64,000 bases of DNA from Pilatotrama ljubarskyi. Taxonomy: Eukaryota; Basidiomycota; Agaricomycetes; Polyporales; Polyporaceae. A program made the position numbers and the translations under genes. Positions 44,765 through 57,114 of the stretch are shown here, piece by piece (position 1 is the stretch's first letter; every line of letters begins with the position of its first letter). The notes beneath the pieces are model-generated. The model saw nothing but the letters and a program-made list of their open reading frames with translations. It was not told the origin of the DNA and made no database searches. The stretch covers positions 72,640 through 136,639 of the forward strand of contig MU277709.1 in NCBI GenBank assembly GCA_022385805.1, read 5' to 3'.

Positions 44765-47700
44765 ATGGGTAAGCACTATAAATCAGGGCGTTGAGGCTCA
44801 TATTGACATCGCCATTGCCGACAGGGATTCCAAAGGTCAGCACGGAAACGCTGACGTCTTCGAACCTGCTCGCTGACTCTGTAGCAGTTCTTCAGATATA
44901 TCTCGTGAGTGTCGCTCGTCGTGTGTATTGCTTGTTGCTTACAGGAAATAGCGAGCGATACCCTTTGACGTCGCAACTTATCGAAGAGAACAAGATCCCG
45001 GAGTTCGGTATGTGACACGCTCTACTATTCGCCTGCCAGGCCATTCAACTCCGTACTAGACAACCTATACGTCGACTTCAACGGCATCATCCACAACTGT
45101 ATGTCTCAGCATGTTCTCTTCGCTCTACCCTGTTCACCAGTCTCGCAGGCTCTCATCCTAATGACGAGGATGCCCATTTCCGACTAACCGAGGCTCAGAT
45201 TTTTACTTCCATCTTCGCCTATGTCGACCATCTGTTCGGCAAGATCAAGCCGAAGAAGCTGTTCTTCATGGCGGTCGACGGCGTCGCTCCCAGAGCGAAG
45301 ATGAACCAGCAGCGGAGTCGTCGCTTCCGTACCGCGAAGGAGGCTAAGGAGGTGAGGGAGAAGGCAGAGAGGAAAGGGGAGAAGCTGCCAGATGAGAAGG
45401 CATTCGACAGCAACTGTATCACGCCAGGTGAGCATGTTGTGGACGTTCACCTGTGGTTCTTCTCACACCATCCGTGCCTTCATAGGCACCGAGTTCATGG
45501 CCCGACTATCGGAGCAGCTGCGGTACTTCGTGAACAAGAAGATTTCTGAGGACGCGAACTGGCGGGATGTTACCGTCGTGTTGTCGGGTCACGACGTGCC
45601 CGGAGAGGGCGAACACAAGATCATGGAATACATCCGACTGTCCAGGGCCCAGCCGGATTACGATCCTAACGTGCGACACTGTCTCTACGGCCTGGACGCC
45701 GATTTGATCATGCTGGGTCTGCTGAGCCACGACCCCCACTTCTGTTTGCTGCGGGAGGAGGTGAAGTTTGGACCTGCATCGAAGAGCAAGAGCAACAAGA
45801 GGTGCGAATTTATGTCGTACAATCTGGAGTTCCATACAGCATCGTGACACCTTCCTCAGTCTCGAATCCATCAACTTCTACCTCTTGCACCTTACTCTAA
45901 TGCGAGAATATCTGGATCTTGAGTTCCACGATATCGAGCAAGTCTTGCCGTTTGAGTACAACCTCGAGCGTATCATCGACGACTTCATCCTTCTGGCGGT
46001 TTTCGTCGGCAACGACTTCCTGCCGAACCTGCCGGACCTCCACATTCACGAGAACGGGTTGGAGAAGTTGTTCGACGTATACAAGAAGGCGTTGCCGTCC
46101 CTTGGTACGTAAAACCATGGGCGAATCGTTTTTTTTACATGCTGACTATAGCTGCAGATGGCTACATCAACGAGAGTGGGGTGATTAACACCAAGCGTCT
46201 GCAGGTTATCCTGGACGAGATGGCGGAGTGGGAGCGTGAGGTCTTCGAGAAGGAGTACGCGGATCTGAACTGGTTCAAGGGGAAGCAAGCGAAGCATGTG
46301 AAAGAGATGGAGATGGGTCGCAAGCGCTCGAAGCTTGGTGCGTCCCACAATCCTCATCTCGAAGGCGTGGTCTAACGAATCGTCCGCAGTCTTGACTGCT
46401 TCTCAACGGAAGATCTTCGATCAGGTGAAGGCGTTCGTGCTCGAGAGGAGGAAACTCTCGGCCGCACAGCAGGCTACGCATCCTCCTCTTACAATGCCGA
46501 ACGACTTCCCCGCGCGCGACAGGCAGTTCATCAACCGCCTCGCGGATGACCTGCACCTGTCGGTTACTTGGGACGAATACGACGATGAGGATCAGAACTT
46601 GGTAACATGGCGTTTCCCTGGCGAGTTGGATGAGCCCTTGCCGGAGGATGGTACGCCGACCCCGGAGGGTGAAGGTGAAGAGGAAGAGTGGGAAGACGAG
46701 GAGGAGGAAGATGAAGAGGCGAAAGCTGCGGTGGACCGTGTGCTGAACAAGTATGAGAAGGCGAAGGTGATGGAGGACGACAAGGAAGGTGATTTCGACG
46801 CTCGGTATGAGATGTCCATCAAGGAGAAGATGGATGAATGGAAGAGGACCTATTACAAGGTACGCCATATACCGGTCAGTATAATTTCGATCGTAGGCTC
46901 ACAGTTCGGTGCAGGGCAAGCTGGAGATCTCTTACGACGATCCCAAGGACATGGGCGATCTTGTCTACCGATACGTCGAGGGTTTGCAGTGGGTCATGTA
47001 CTATTACTACAGCGGCGTCGCGTCGTGGAGTTGGTTCTACAACTACCATTATGCTCCGCGCATATCAGGTGCATATGGCTTAGATGCTGCCCGTGCATGA
47101 TGACTGATCTATCTTCATCTGCAGACTTGAAGGGCGTTGACAAGATGTCGTTCAAATTCGACCTAGGGAGACCATTCCGGCCCTTCGAGCAGCTGATGGG
47201 CGTCTTGCCGGAGGCCAGCAAAGAACTCATCCCGCCGGCGTACAGGGTTCGTGTGGTGGCTACATCGTTCTGTCACTTCATTTATGCGGCATCCACAGGA
47301 CCTCATGTACGACCCGAACTCGCCTATCCTGGACTTCTACCCCACAGAGTTCGAGCAAGATCTCAACGGGAAGAAGCAAGACTGGGAAGCGATTGTCAAG
47401 ATTCCGTTTATTGACGAGAAGAGGCTGTTGAAGGCTATGTCTTGTATGTCCGATTCAGCTATGGAGTTCAGAAAGCCGTAATCTCACCTACGGTCTCTAG
47501 CACGCGAAGCTCGGCTCACTGCGGAAGAGAGGGCTCGCAATGCCTTTGGGACCAGCACGAAGTTCACCTACAACCCCGGCGAACCGACCGTCTACCCGTC
47601 GTCGCTTCCGGGCTTCTTCCCTACGCTGCATCGTTGCTACTGCAAGATGGAGCCGTTTGACTTGCCAACCCTCGATGGCCTTCATCTCGTCCAAGGTCTT

Positions 47701-50176
47701 TGCGATGGCGTCCACCTCGGCGTGGAAGCGCTCGCCGGCTTCCCATCGCTGCAGACACTTCCCCATACCGCGTCTCTTGGCTACCATGGCGTCAACGTGC
47801 ATGGCTCAGAGAGTCGTAACAAGTCCATGGTCATTCACATTGACAACGCACACGAGCACAGGAAGGTCGAGGATATCGCTCAGGAGATGATCGGGAACCG
47901 CATTTTCATCGGCTGGCCTTTCTTGCAAGAGGGCAAGGTCGCAGCCGTGTCGGACTCGTTGTTCACCTATGAGAAGCTCTCGGTCGTTCCGGGCAAGCCT
48001 CCCAAGGTGGTGTCCAACCCGCATACGCCGCAGGGTCTTGGACTGTGGAAGTCGAAGGCCGAGAAGATCGAGCGGTTCTACTCGAAGCGTTGCGGTGTGA
48101 TCACCGGGAACATTGACGTCCTCTTGCATGTTCGCCCCCTGAAAGGTCAGTGCTGCCGTACATGAAGATTATGTATGATTTTCATGTTGCTACGCAGGGC
48201 TGAAGCGTCTTGACAACGGCGCGTTCGTCAAGGACTACGAGGGTGCCGACAAGGAAGTGGAGCAGGCCGTCCAAATGGCCGTATCCGAGGTCTTCTCGGA
48301 AGATCCCAGGTTCATAGAGAAAGAGCCGCCTCCCCTTTCCGAAGAGTTCCCCGAGGGCAGCAAGGTGTTCTTCCTCGGAGAACACGCCTATGGTATCGCT
48401 GCCCAGGTATGCGGAACCACGGAGGACACGCTGTCGGTTGTCTTGGTCGTGAGTCTCCCAACTGTTCGTGCTGCTGCGAGTTCTTGACCGAACCCTGTCC
48501 CAGTTCTTCCCGTCCGAGAAGGTCGAGAACGATAAGTTCAAGTCCATAGTCGCGAACCGCCTCCAGAACAAGTACTTCCCCTCCTTCAAGGTCTCGGAGA
48601 TGTTGGGCTTGTCGGGAAGAGCGCTTTCGAAAATCACGTCAAGCTTCATGGTCGTCGGCTCGGACGGCAACAAGAACAACCTCGGGCTCAGTTTGAAATT
48701 CGAGGCGAAGGGGTTGAAGGTCATCGAGTATTCCCGCAAAGACGGCCGTTACTGGGAATTCAGCGAGAAGGCGATCCAACTCATCCGTGAATATCAGGTG
48801 GGTAACTTCATTGCCGCGCCGGAGTCAGAGTCTGATGAAATACACAGGCCAAGTACCCGGAAGTCTTCGCCGTTCTGGACAGAGGAGGCGATGGTAAGTC
48901 GCTCGAATATTGAAATTTCATTCGCTCACCATCCATTCCAGCAATGATTAAGGCTAGCGACGTCTTCACTGACGCTCCTAACCCGGACGCAAAGGCTAAG
49001 GAAGTCAAGACTTGGCTGAACAGTAAGGGCGTTCGCGATTTCGAGCCAGTTTCGCTATTCTGCGATCAGCTAGGCAAGGTGCGCAATGGCTTGCTCCGCG
49101 AGAGTACGCGCTCACAACCCTTCATGCAGGCTACAGTCAAGGAGATCGAGTCGCTTGCGGATAGCTTTACGGCCGGCAAGCAGTCTACCGCAGGCATCAA
49201 GAAGGCTATGGTCAAGGGTATTCCTCGTCAAGCCGTGCTCAAACCTTCCCACGCAGTATACCGCCTGCAGAACCAGCATTTCGCACTTGGTGACCGTGTC
49301 ATCATGGTCCAGGACTCCGGCAGCGTGCCCCTCTCGTTCAAGGGTGTCGTCGTCGGAATGAATGCGAAGTCAATGGATGTCATATGGGATGCACCGTTCA
49401 TGTCTGGGACCACACTGGGCGACAGGTACGAAGCATAGAAACTCGAAGCTTCAGGAATCACTCAGCCCGAATGCGCTAGGTGTTCTCAATACCGAGGGTC
49501 GACGGTGGAGTTCTGGTCTTGCCTCAACCTGACCAATCCCCAGTTCGTTGCATCCACGAACCCGAAGGCGCCAACCCAGCAGCAACCGAAGGCACCCTTC
49601 AAGCCTAGGTTCGGGCCTCATCCATCTGTGCGTCCTGCGCCTGGCCAGTATCCTGCCGGCGGGTTCAGGCCGGCACCCGCGACGTGAGTACAGCCCTTGC
49701 TCGCACCCTCTAGTTCTGACCAGCCCGCCAGTCATCATCCCAACGGCAACGACGTTGCGCCCCATCATGCTGTCAGCCATAACGGCCCCGTGCACATCAT
49801 GACCAACCCCAATCGCGGACGCGGTGGTGGTGCTTCCCGCGGCGCTCCACTGGCTGCCGCTGTGCCTCATGTTCAGGCCAAGAATGGCGTGGTCAACGGG
49901 CATGCAAAGACACCCTCTCAGCACATCGCGCCGGCAAACGGCATCCCCGCAACGAACGGCAATCATGTTGAGCCTGTCGTTCGGGGCCGGGGTCGCGCCC
50001 GTGGCTTTGAGCCGCGCGGGGCATTCCATCCCCCTACACACCCGAGGGGTCAATTCATCCCACCAGCTCGCGGTCGGGGATTTGTGCCGAGTCTCGACAG
50101 AGGTCGCGGAGTACCACCTAGGGGCGTGTCGCGAGGGAGGGGTCGGGGCCAGTTCGCTCCCCAACCCGCCGCCTGA
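44765..50176 (+). CDS. XRN1: 5'-3' exoribonuclease 1, cytoplasmic
   Basis: Degrades decapped 5'-monophosphate mRNA in the cytoplasm. The start is split into very small exons: 44765-44768 (ATG plus one base), 44825-44835 (11 nt), 44888-44904, 44952-45007 and 45060-45098. Joined, they give [19 protein letters not shown] and then [13 protein letters not shown], the canonical XRN1 N-terminus. About 20 exons follow, for a protein of roughly 1,400 aa. Catalytic-core motifs are [36 protein letters not shown] and [19 protein letters not shown]. An acidic Glu-rich linker ([14 protein letters not shown]) lies between core segments. The later SH3-like part contains [19 protein letters not shown]. The C-terminal tail is rich in Arg-Gly and Pro (RGRGRGQF), typical of RNA-binding tails of fungal XRN1. 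No break was found. Confidence 0.95.
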
Positions 50177-50439
50177 ACGTCGAACAAAAGGCCTTGGTCG
50201 AACGTCAAGCATCACCACAATTTAATCTCGTACCATAGTGATTTTGTACATCAGTCAGCCTGCAGGGTCTTATCCGTCGCTTTCGTCGCATATGCTAGCT
50301 GTCGATCTGTGTTGTACAGTACCCTCGGGGCTCCGCAATTGGATGGACTGCAATTTTGAGGTTTTCTACATATGCCATCTCCCCGGAAACTGGAACAGCA
50401 GGTGTAGTACAGGCAATAGGAAAGGATGGCGGTCTCAGT

Positions 50440-51053
50440 TTTCATGAATCTCTCCCTTTCCTCGTAGTGCGGCCGAAGCGTTTGTATAACAGCATGACCG
50501 CATCCTGATACTCCCTGGAGTCGGTGGTGCCCTCAGCCTCGTGCTTGTCGATGGCAGCCTATGATCCCGGATCGGTCAGCATCCACGCTCTGAACTGAGC
50601 CAATCGCAGACGCAGCGCATACCTGCACGTCCGGAGGCAACTCTAACCAAGCGCTTCAACCCTCTCGGGCGGCCAATAGCATGATGATAGTGTCCCGCCA
50701 TCATGCCACCCACGAATGTCCGAACAGGTCGTAATCGTCTCGGATCCCGAGACGACCCAAGAAGGTCCTCCAGCTTGCGCGATGAACAACTCCTCGGTCG
50801 AGAACTCCGCGTCGCCCCTCATATCCGATGGATGCTTGGATTGGCCAGTCCCGAGCTGACATATATACACTACAACGGGCGTATGGTCGACATTCGTCAG
50901 GTTGAGGGAAAGGAGGTAGTTGTGGACCGTGCCGGGACCGCCGTGGTGGGTGACGAGGGGACTGCGTCCTGCACTGAGGTCTCCGAAGACCTTGTACCAG
51001 GTCTTCCAGGGCTTGTCGATTCCAGAAGCCACAAACTGGACTTCTCCATCCAT
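50440..51053 (-). pseudogene. Broken prolyl aminopeptidase gene (third paralogue)
   Basis: Starts at 51053 with MDGEVQFVASGIDKPWKTWY, very like copy A, and keeps HHGGPGTVHNYLL. It then decays. The expected YDQLG has become YICQLG, a frameshift precedes the catalytic region, and the nucleophile elbow DLFGHSW survives only in another frame and without its last Gly codon. After a remnant of the first intron, DKHEAEGTTDSREYQDAV matches copy A residues about 168-185, and homology then stops near 50460. So the C-terminal half, with the acid and base of the catalytic triad, is missing. It is probably a dead duplicate of the 16.6 kb gene, lying tail to tail with XRN1. Confidence 0.85.
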
Positions 51054-51777
51054 TGCGGCTGTGGTCGACAGGGGCGTGGGTTTATGACTAGTTTGAAGGT
51101 CTACCTCGGGCAGATAACTATTCATCGTAAGCAGGGCTATGGCGGCGACCGTCGAAAGCCCGGCGCGCCTCTGGCGAGCTAGGGAGCCTACAGTCTGAGA
51201 CTGGAACAGCCCGCCACCGCAGTAGCACGCCGTTAACAGAAGCCGTGAATCTGACGCTGAAAACTGAACACTTGATGTGTTCGTCATTTCTCCTACTTTC
51301 CTCTCCGAAACGTCTGCTAGAGTTCGGTTGATCGGCCGTGAGCCTCATGAATGAAATGCGGACGTACACTGCGCACTTCACCTCCTGACATCGGGGTTGT
51401 CCTCTGCCGTTTGCACTAGCGACACTGTGAACGGACCGTGTGTTCAGGGCAGAGTGAACCATACGAGATTTGAGGCGAAACCTACATTCGGTAAGGGTCA
51501 CTAAGGGGTAAGGTGGTATTACAGTGAGCCAGACGCATGTTGACGGATGCATGCTACTAAAAGTCTCACCAGCATGTAGCCGTCCACCAGAGGCTCCCAA
51601 TGCGTCCATGCGTCACGCTCAACCATCCTTACAGCCCCTCCAAAGCACATGAACGGTTGCATGTCTCTTAAACCCCTGGTGTGAGCCAAGTCAGTTCGGC
51701 ATCTCCGTTAAACGAGCAGCGGACTCGCCTCACAATTGACTCGCAACACCGGCGCCCTGGCTTGGTCAAGAACGCGT
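51054..51777. other. Intergenic, no gene recognised
   Basis: Between the prolyl aminopeptidase pseudogene and the alpha/beta hydrolase, both on the minus strand. Only short frames are present. Confidence 0.45.
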
Positions 51778-52631
51778 TCATGGGACCCAGTCGCGGATCA
51801 CTTCAACCAGCCTCCGAACGGCTGCTCCCTCTCGCCAAAAGTGAGACGCGCCAGCGATCTTCACGACTTCCAGCTTCCCATATCGTGCAGGGGCGTTGCT
51901 CTCCGTCGCACGATAGATTGTCTGAAGGCTTTCGGCCCAGGCATCGTATGACTCTACGGACGTGAAGTTGTCGTTGTCGCCGTATACGATCAGCACGTTC
52001 GACCTGGGCTCCCTTATGAGATCCTGGAGTGCCGCGGTATACCGATGGGTGCGGAAAGCGGTAAGCCAGTGTCGCGGCCCAAGAGGGTATGACAAGAATA
52101 TATGAGAAGTGGTCACGTCTGGCAAGACCGGATGCATAGACGCGATCAACGAGCCATGCGAGTATCCCTGAACAGGTGTAAACCCAAGATCTGGAGGCCA
52201 TGGTAGAGGAAGATGCATACAAGGATGACGAGGTCCGAGAGGCCTGGGATCTTGGACATCGCCCATTGCAAGAGACTTCTGAGGTCCTCTACTTCCTGAC
52301 TTCCAGTGAAGGATGGCCAGCCCTTCGACTTGCCCACTCCCCGAGAGTTGTATCTGAGTACGTTGTAGCCGCGGTCGAGTAAGGGCCCCGTCACAAGCTC
52401 CAGCACTCTACAATCTGCTTGACAACCAAGAATATAAGAAATCCGAGGGTAGACTCACGGGTCATTCATTTGACCGCCTAGCCACGACCACGGGTGCAGG
52501 CAGACGGCGAGTTTCTTGGATTCCGGGGATACGTGTAGCAATACATATTCGAGAGCAGACCCAGAAGGCAAGTGAACGACGTCACGAGGTACATTGGCTT
52601 CAGAGCGGCTTCCTTGACTTGTTGCAGACAT
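51778..52631 (-). CDS. Alpha/beta hydrolase of unknown substrate
   Basis: Exons 52631-52459, 52407-52221 and 52167-51778 give 249 aa. Strand-turn segments are KLAVCLHPWSWLGG and YNVLRYNSRGVGKSKG (the NxRGxGxSxG pattern). The third exon begins exactly at the nucleophile elbow, so splicing creates VILGYSHGS (Ser nucleophile). The acid is likely in VYGDNDNFTS and the base His in GASHFWRE. This matches the widespread small hydrolases whose members include peptidase- and esterase-like enzymes; the substrate cannot be told. The frame stays open upstream to an ATG at 52790, so an extra 53 residues are possible, but they show no family features. It shares a promoter region of about 300 bp with the methyltransferase gene at 52931. 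Confidence 0.85.
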
Positions 52632-52930
52632 GTCCCAGACGCTGCGCCTGCCAAAATTCAGCCGGTGCGGAGTACTACAAAAGAGAGAGAGAGCGGCGAC
52701 CGTCGGAAGCTCACCGCCAGGACATCGGGGATAGTAGACGCCCGCAAACACATCGGGAGATGAGGTCCTGATCGTAGATTCGTCGGTCATCTTATCGAGA
52801 TCCGACGATTGCTCTCCGCCGCCAGTAGTAGACGCCGGCTCAGTTAAGGCGAGCCATTTCCAAGTCCACCCTGAGTCGTCTGTGCCAGGCCCGCACTACT
52901 GGCCTCGCGGCTGCAATACACGAAGTACTC

Positions 52931-53999
52931 ATGACTCTTGACAGAGATCCAAACTTCCCGCCGGATCTCGACATACGGCCCCTTGCGAACGCAAGTACGG
53001 ACTCGGATGCCCGTTTCGATTCGTCCGCGCAAGAGGATGCGATCAAAACATATGGCATTGCGGGGCGCATCTGGTCAGCTAGCGCGTTTGTTCAGTTGTA
53101 TCGTTTTGCTGTGCTCACACCGCTATGGACACACAGGGAGGCGTCGCACGCAATGCTCGCGTATCTTGATCCAGAGTCACCCCTGGAGTTCGACCCGCCA
53201 CCACCGATGTTCGCCCCGGCTGACAATGCGCTATCCATGACCGCGGTAGAACTTGGATCTGGCACTGGATTTGTCGCCGCACAAGTAGCGGGATGGCTAC
53301 GTTCCCAGCGCGATGTCCTCATCTCCACGGATCTGCCAGAGGTCTGCGAGATGTTGGAGGCGAATCTGCACGAGTGCCCTACGGTCTGGGTTCGCCCTCT
53401 GGCTTGGGGCTCGCAAGCGCACGTCCACTCCATCGCAGAAGAGCTAGGGCTTCTGAAAGGCAGCTCATCTTCAAGGCATCTCACGCAGATCTTCTGCTGC
53501 GACCTCGTATGTCTCCAAGCGCCCAATGCTCGTGCCCTGTCCGACGTGCTTTCACCGATAGATCTACTTCCCCGCTCTCTTGGCGCCGCTCCTACGTTCC
53601 CTCCTCCTTCTGACGTCCCCACCCTTCATCAATGATGCCTGGCCAGAGCCAGCGCCTGTGCTTCTTTCTTACAAGATGCGCAGCCTGCCGAAGGAAACGC
53701 CTTTCTGGAGTGCTTTCGGCCTCTGGTTCGAGTTCGTACCGGTTCTCGCGAGACCTCGACCAGCCCATCATAACCCTCATCCGGAGGTCCCGAGGTCCGA
53801 ACAATGGTGCAGGTTCTCGCCAGGTGATGATTCGGACGAGACGTTCGTTCTTGTCGCAAGGCGTCGTCCTGAGTCTCTAAGCTGGACTATACCCGAGGAG
53901 GACTCTGCTCTTATCGCGGGGATCGGTGCATACGGCTCCGATTCTCCAAAGTCCGACGATCAGTTTGAACGGCTGCTGCTCATGGGGATGGACGTATGA
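52931..53999 (+). CDS. Lysine methyltransferase-like protein (Methyltransf_16/METTL21 type)
   Basis: Exons 52931-53506 and 53562-53999 (55-nt intron) give 337 aa. SAM-binding motif I is VELGSGTGFVAAQVAGWL (about residues 100-117). The acidic loop is STDLPEVCEMLEANL, and CCDLIYFPALLAPLLRSL, formed across the splice, is the typical post-motif with the Asp before the catalytic region. The N-terminal YGIAGRIWSASAFVQLY fits the substrate side of this family. Family members trimethylate lysines on translation factors, chaperones or other proteins, in cytosol or nucleus; which target applies is not clear. The gene is divergent from the hydrolase gene on the left. Confidence 0.88.
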
Positions 54000-55180
54000 T
54001 GCGTATGGTCACCTATAAGTGCGTCTAGGTTCCCGCGCAAATCATTCGAGACGTCAATCCTCACTACAATACATAGGTTTCTATTTCCTATGTCTTGGCT
54101 CAACATCTTGCCCTACAAACAGCACCATTCGCTCCACCTAGTGTGTAGTCATCATTCGGAATGGACCCGGTCGGCTTTGACTGAGTGCAGGTGGTTGTTC
54201 CTGGACACGAGTGTGGACAGGTCTTGCATCTCACTAATTGCTGAAATGTGAACCAAATTGTCGCGTGGAATGCGCACAGTGCGGCCGCGGCCGCTGCCTC
54301 AGGCCTCAGGCTGCACCGGCTTCAATCCGATTGCTCTGCATCTCAACACCTTGTGCGCTGCACTTCTTCTTCCCTCTTCTCGTAGGCGAAGTCCTCTGAA
54401 CGGCCCACCGGGTGCAGGTCCGCTCGGACGGCCATCTTCTATGATACAGTAGGAGCGGATTTGCAGTGCCAGTGCACCTTGAGTGCACCATATATCAGTC
54501 GTAGTGCGCGCCTAGTACCAGTAGTTTGGGCCGGAATAGGCGCTTCAGGTTTGTCGGGGATTCAAAATGGATGCCACTCATTCATCTTGTGCTACGTCTT
54601 CAACCAAGTGTTACTGCTTCTGGGTCGCCTCATGCGATTAGAACCACGGAGCCAGGAATCTTTCCTGTACCGGCTTAGTATTTGTAGTATTGCTGCGTTT
54701 CCAAGGGAAATCACTCGCTCGAAGGTGTCCGACTCGGAGTTCGGTATGAAAGGACCGACGGCATGAGAAACAGGTCTGTCGTTCTACGGCCAATGGTTGT
54801 TCTCCCGTTGAGCTAACACGCTTCTCATTCCCAATAGGAATGAACTCGTTTTGAATGATGTGCAAATGACCACCCTTCGCCTCGCGCAGCAGGGCCCCGT
54901 GGCCAGCGCAACACGACAGCCTCACGCCATTCTGGTGGCAGAACCGTGGACGATAACGCGGCAAAGCTAGACTGGGGCCCATCCACAAGCGGCCCTCCGT
55001 TATCGCGCCTGCTCCGCCTGGACGCAGAGCCTGACTCCGCCAGCAGAACGTCTCTTGGGAAACATTGGCGACGCAAAGGCCCACCGCTCGCGATCACGTG
55101 CACGTGTCGCCATCACCCCTTCCACGCACGCAAAGAATGCACAAAGTGCACGCAGAGGGAGGTACCTCGGTTTCCACGGC
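54000..55180. other. Intergenic, promoter region of the dioxygenase gene
   Basis: About 1.2 kb without a supported gene. It contains GCGGCCGCGGCCGC at about 54282 (two overlapping NotI-type sites), presumably chance. The right end carries the TATA box of the next gene. Confidence 0.45.
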
Positions 55181-55188
55181 TATAAAAC
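55181..55188 (+). promoter_or_regulatory. TATA box of the TauD-type dioxygenase gene
   Basis: TATAAAAC 53 bp before the ATG at 55234; a strong, well placed element. Confidence 0.7.
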
Positions 55189-55233
55189 GGACGGGCGAAG
55201 TGCCTTCTTGCTGCGTTCGCACCTTCTGCTACA

Positions 55234-57114
55234 ATGGCTCCAGTCGCTACCGCTGACGCTAACGCTACCGCCACCAACGGCACCGCCAATGGCCCAGTCA
55301 AGGCCGCGAAGGCGGCGGCTTCCGTGGCGACGCAGCTCTTCAACCCCTTCTACTCTCCCGACGTCAGCGGCGATGCAAACGACGGCGACTACCCTTTTGC
55401 GAACCTGAAGGTACGCATGCCGGCTCACGTCCTTTCTCAACATGCCGTTAACCTCGTATGTCGCAATACACAGCCCCACTGGCCGGACGTCAAGTGGGAG
55501 CCACTCGGCGAGATTGAGGTGCAGGATCGCGGCCACTTCGCTGATCCCGAGAAGAAGAGCCTCCTCTCTGCGGCATCCAAGGTCCAGCACCTGACGCCCG
55601 CCATCGGCACTGAGCTCTCGGGCATTGACCTGCGTCAGCTCACTGATGCGCAAAAGGACGAGCTGTGCGTATCCGCCGACCCTGGTGCATAGCAAGATCG
55701 GGTCGACTGATGCCTGTCTTTGCAGGGCGCTGCTCGTCGCTGAGCGTGGAGTCGTCTGTACGTGATGTTTGGCTGCCCTGTCACCGCCCGAGATCTGACA
55801 GATGCATTTGTTGTAGTCTTCCGCGACCAGGAGATCAGCATCCGTGAGCAGCTCGAGCTCGGCCGCCACTGGGGCCCGCTGCACAAGCACGCTACGACCC
55901 CCGTTCCCAGGGAGCCCGGCCTCGAGGAGGTCCACGGTGCGTTACCACAGGCTCGGAATTGCGGCCTCACGAGGAGCTGACGTCCCATGACCGCAGTCGT
56001 GTACAACGACGGCTCCCGTCGACCTGACCCGAGCGCGTTCTCCAAGCTGGAGCTCTGGCACTCCGACGTCTCGTACGAACTGCAGCCTCCCAGCGCGACC
56101 TCTCTCAAGGTCATCACCGGTCCTCCCTACGGCGGCGATACCCTCTGGAGCTCCGGGTGAGTACGAGGGCTTCTGGCCCGGCAGTCGGAAATAGAGAGAC
56201 ACGTGAGCTGACGCGGTTGCAATAGTTATGCTCTCTACTCTTCCTTCAGCCCCGGTTTCCAGAAGTACCTTGAAGGCTTGAGCGCCGTGCACAGCGCCGT
56301 CGCACAGGCTGATGGCGCTCGTGCTGCCGGACACACCGTGCGCCGCGAGCCCGTCGAGTCTGTCCACCCCGTTGTTCGCGTTCACCCCGTCACGGGCTGG
56401 AAGAGCATCTATGTCAACCCTGGTAAGATCGCCCTTCACGTCGGCCCTGCGACGCCCCTGGACGCATGACTGATCCGACCCATCTGTCCGACAGGCTTCA
56501 CCCGCCGCATCGTGGGCGTGCCCAAGGCAGAGAGCGACGCCATCCTCGAGCTGCTCTTCCGCCAGATCGCGTGAGTACCTGCCTCTCAATCTCCGCGGCG
56601 GCTCGACGAACCTTCGTGTCCGTCGGCCGCTTAGCACATCGCGCACTCTAACTGACCACGGCGTTTGCCAGCGAGAACCCCGACTTCCAGGTGCGCTTCC
56701 GCTGGGAGCCCAACTCAGTTGCTATTTGGGACAACAGGGTGAGTTCGCCATGACGCCATGCCCCCTCCCCTCTTCGCCCCCCTTCCCCCGGCTGCCCCGG
56801 CCGTTCTCGTTCTCGTTCGCACCCCTTCCATTTTCACGGCGCTCGCTTCGGCTTCTTACTTTTGAGCGACGTCGCTGACGCGCACGCGCTGTCGCCCTTC
56901 ACAGGTCGTCACGCACTCCGCGACGTTCGACTTCTGGCCGCACACCCGGCACGCGCTGCGCGCGACGCCGCACGGCGAGCGCCCGACCTCGGTCGCGGAC
57001 TACGAGAAGGCGACGGGCAAGGTCGCGAAGGACCGCCAGCTCGAGCTCTGGAAGCAGCAGGGCCTGCCCCTCCCCAACCTCGACAGCACCGTCTCGCGCG
57101 GATACACCGACTGA
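55234..57114 (+). CDS. TauD-type Fe(II)/2-oxoglutarate dioxygenase
   Basis: Nine exons (55234-55410, 55474-55664, 55726-55757, 55817-55936, 55997-56156, 56226-56422, 56495-56570, 56672-56738, 56905-57114) give 409 aa. The iron triad is the HxD in ELWHSDVSYE and the distal His in NRVVTHSATFDFWPHTRHALR, with an Arg of that last segment binding 2-oxoglutarate. GVVFFRDQEI, PPYGGDTLW and VNPGFTRRIVGV are further family landmarks. Fungal members of this size oxidise sulfonates such as taurine or alpha-keto acids, releasing sulfite for sulfur supply, or act on other small acids. The N-terminal Ala/Thr-rich stretch is non-conserved. The first intron (63 nt) is a stop-free multiple of three. A strong TATA box suggests regulated, high-level expression. 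Likely cytosolic. Confidence 0.93.

Noticed and set aside
52631..52790. Extended N-terminus and a 40-nt intron (GTGAGC...TTTTGTAG) for the alpha/beta hydrolase
   Set aside because: Removing the 40 nt brings a stop within a few codons, and the unspliced extension has no family features, so the start at 52631 is preferred.
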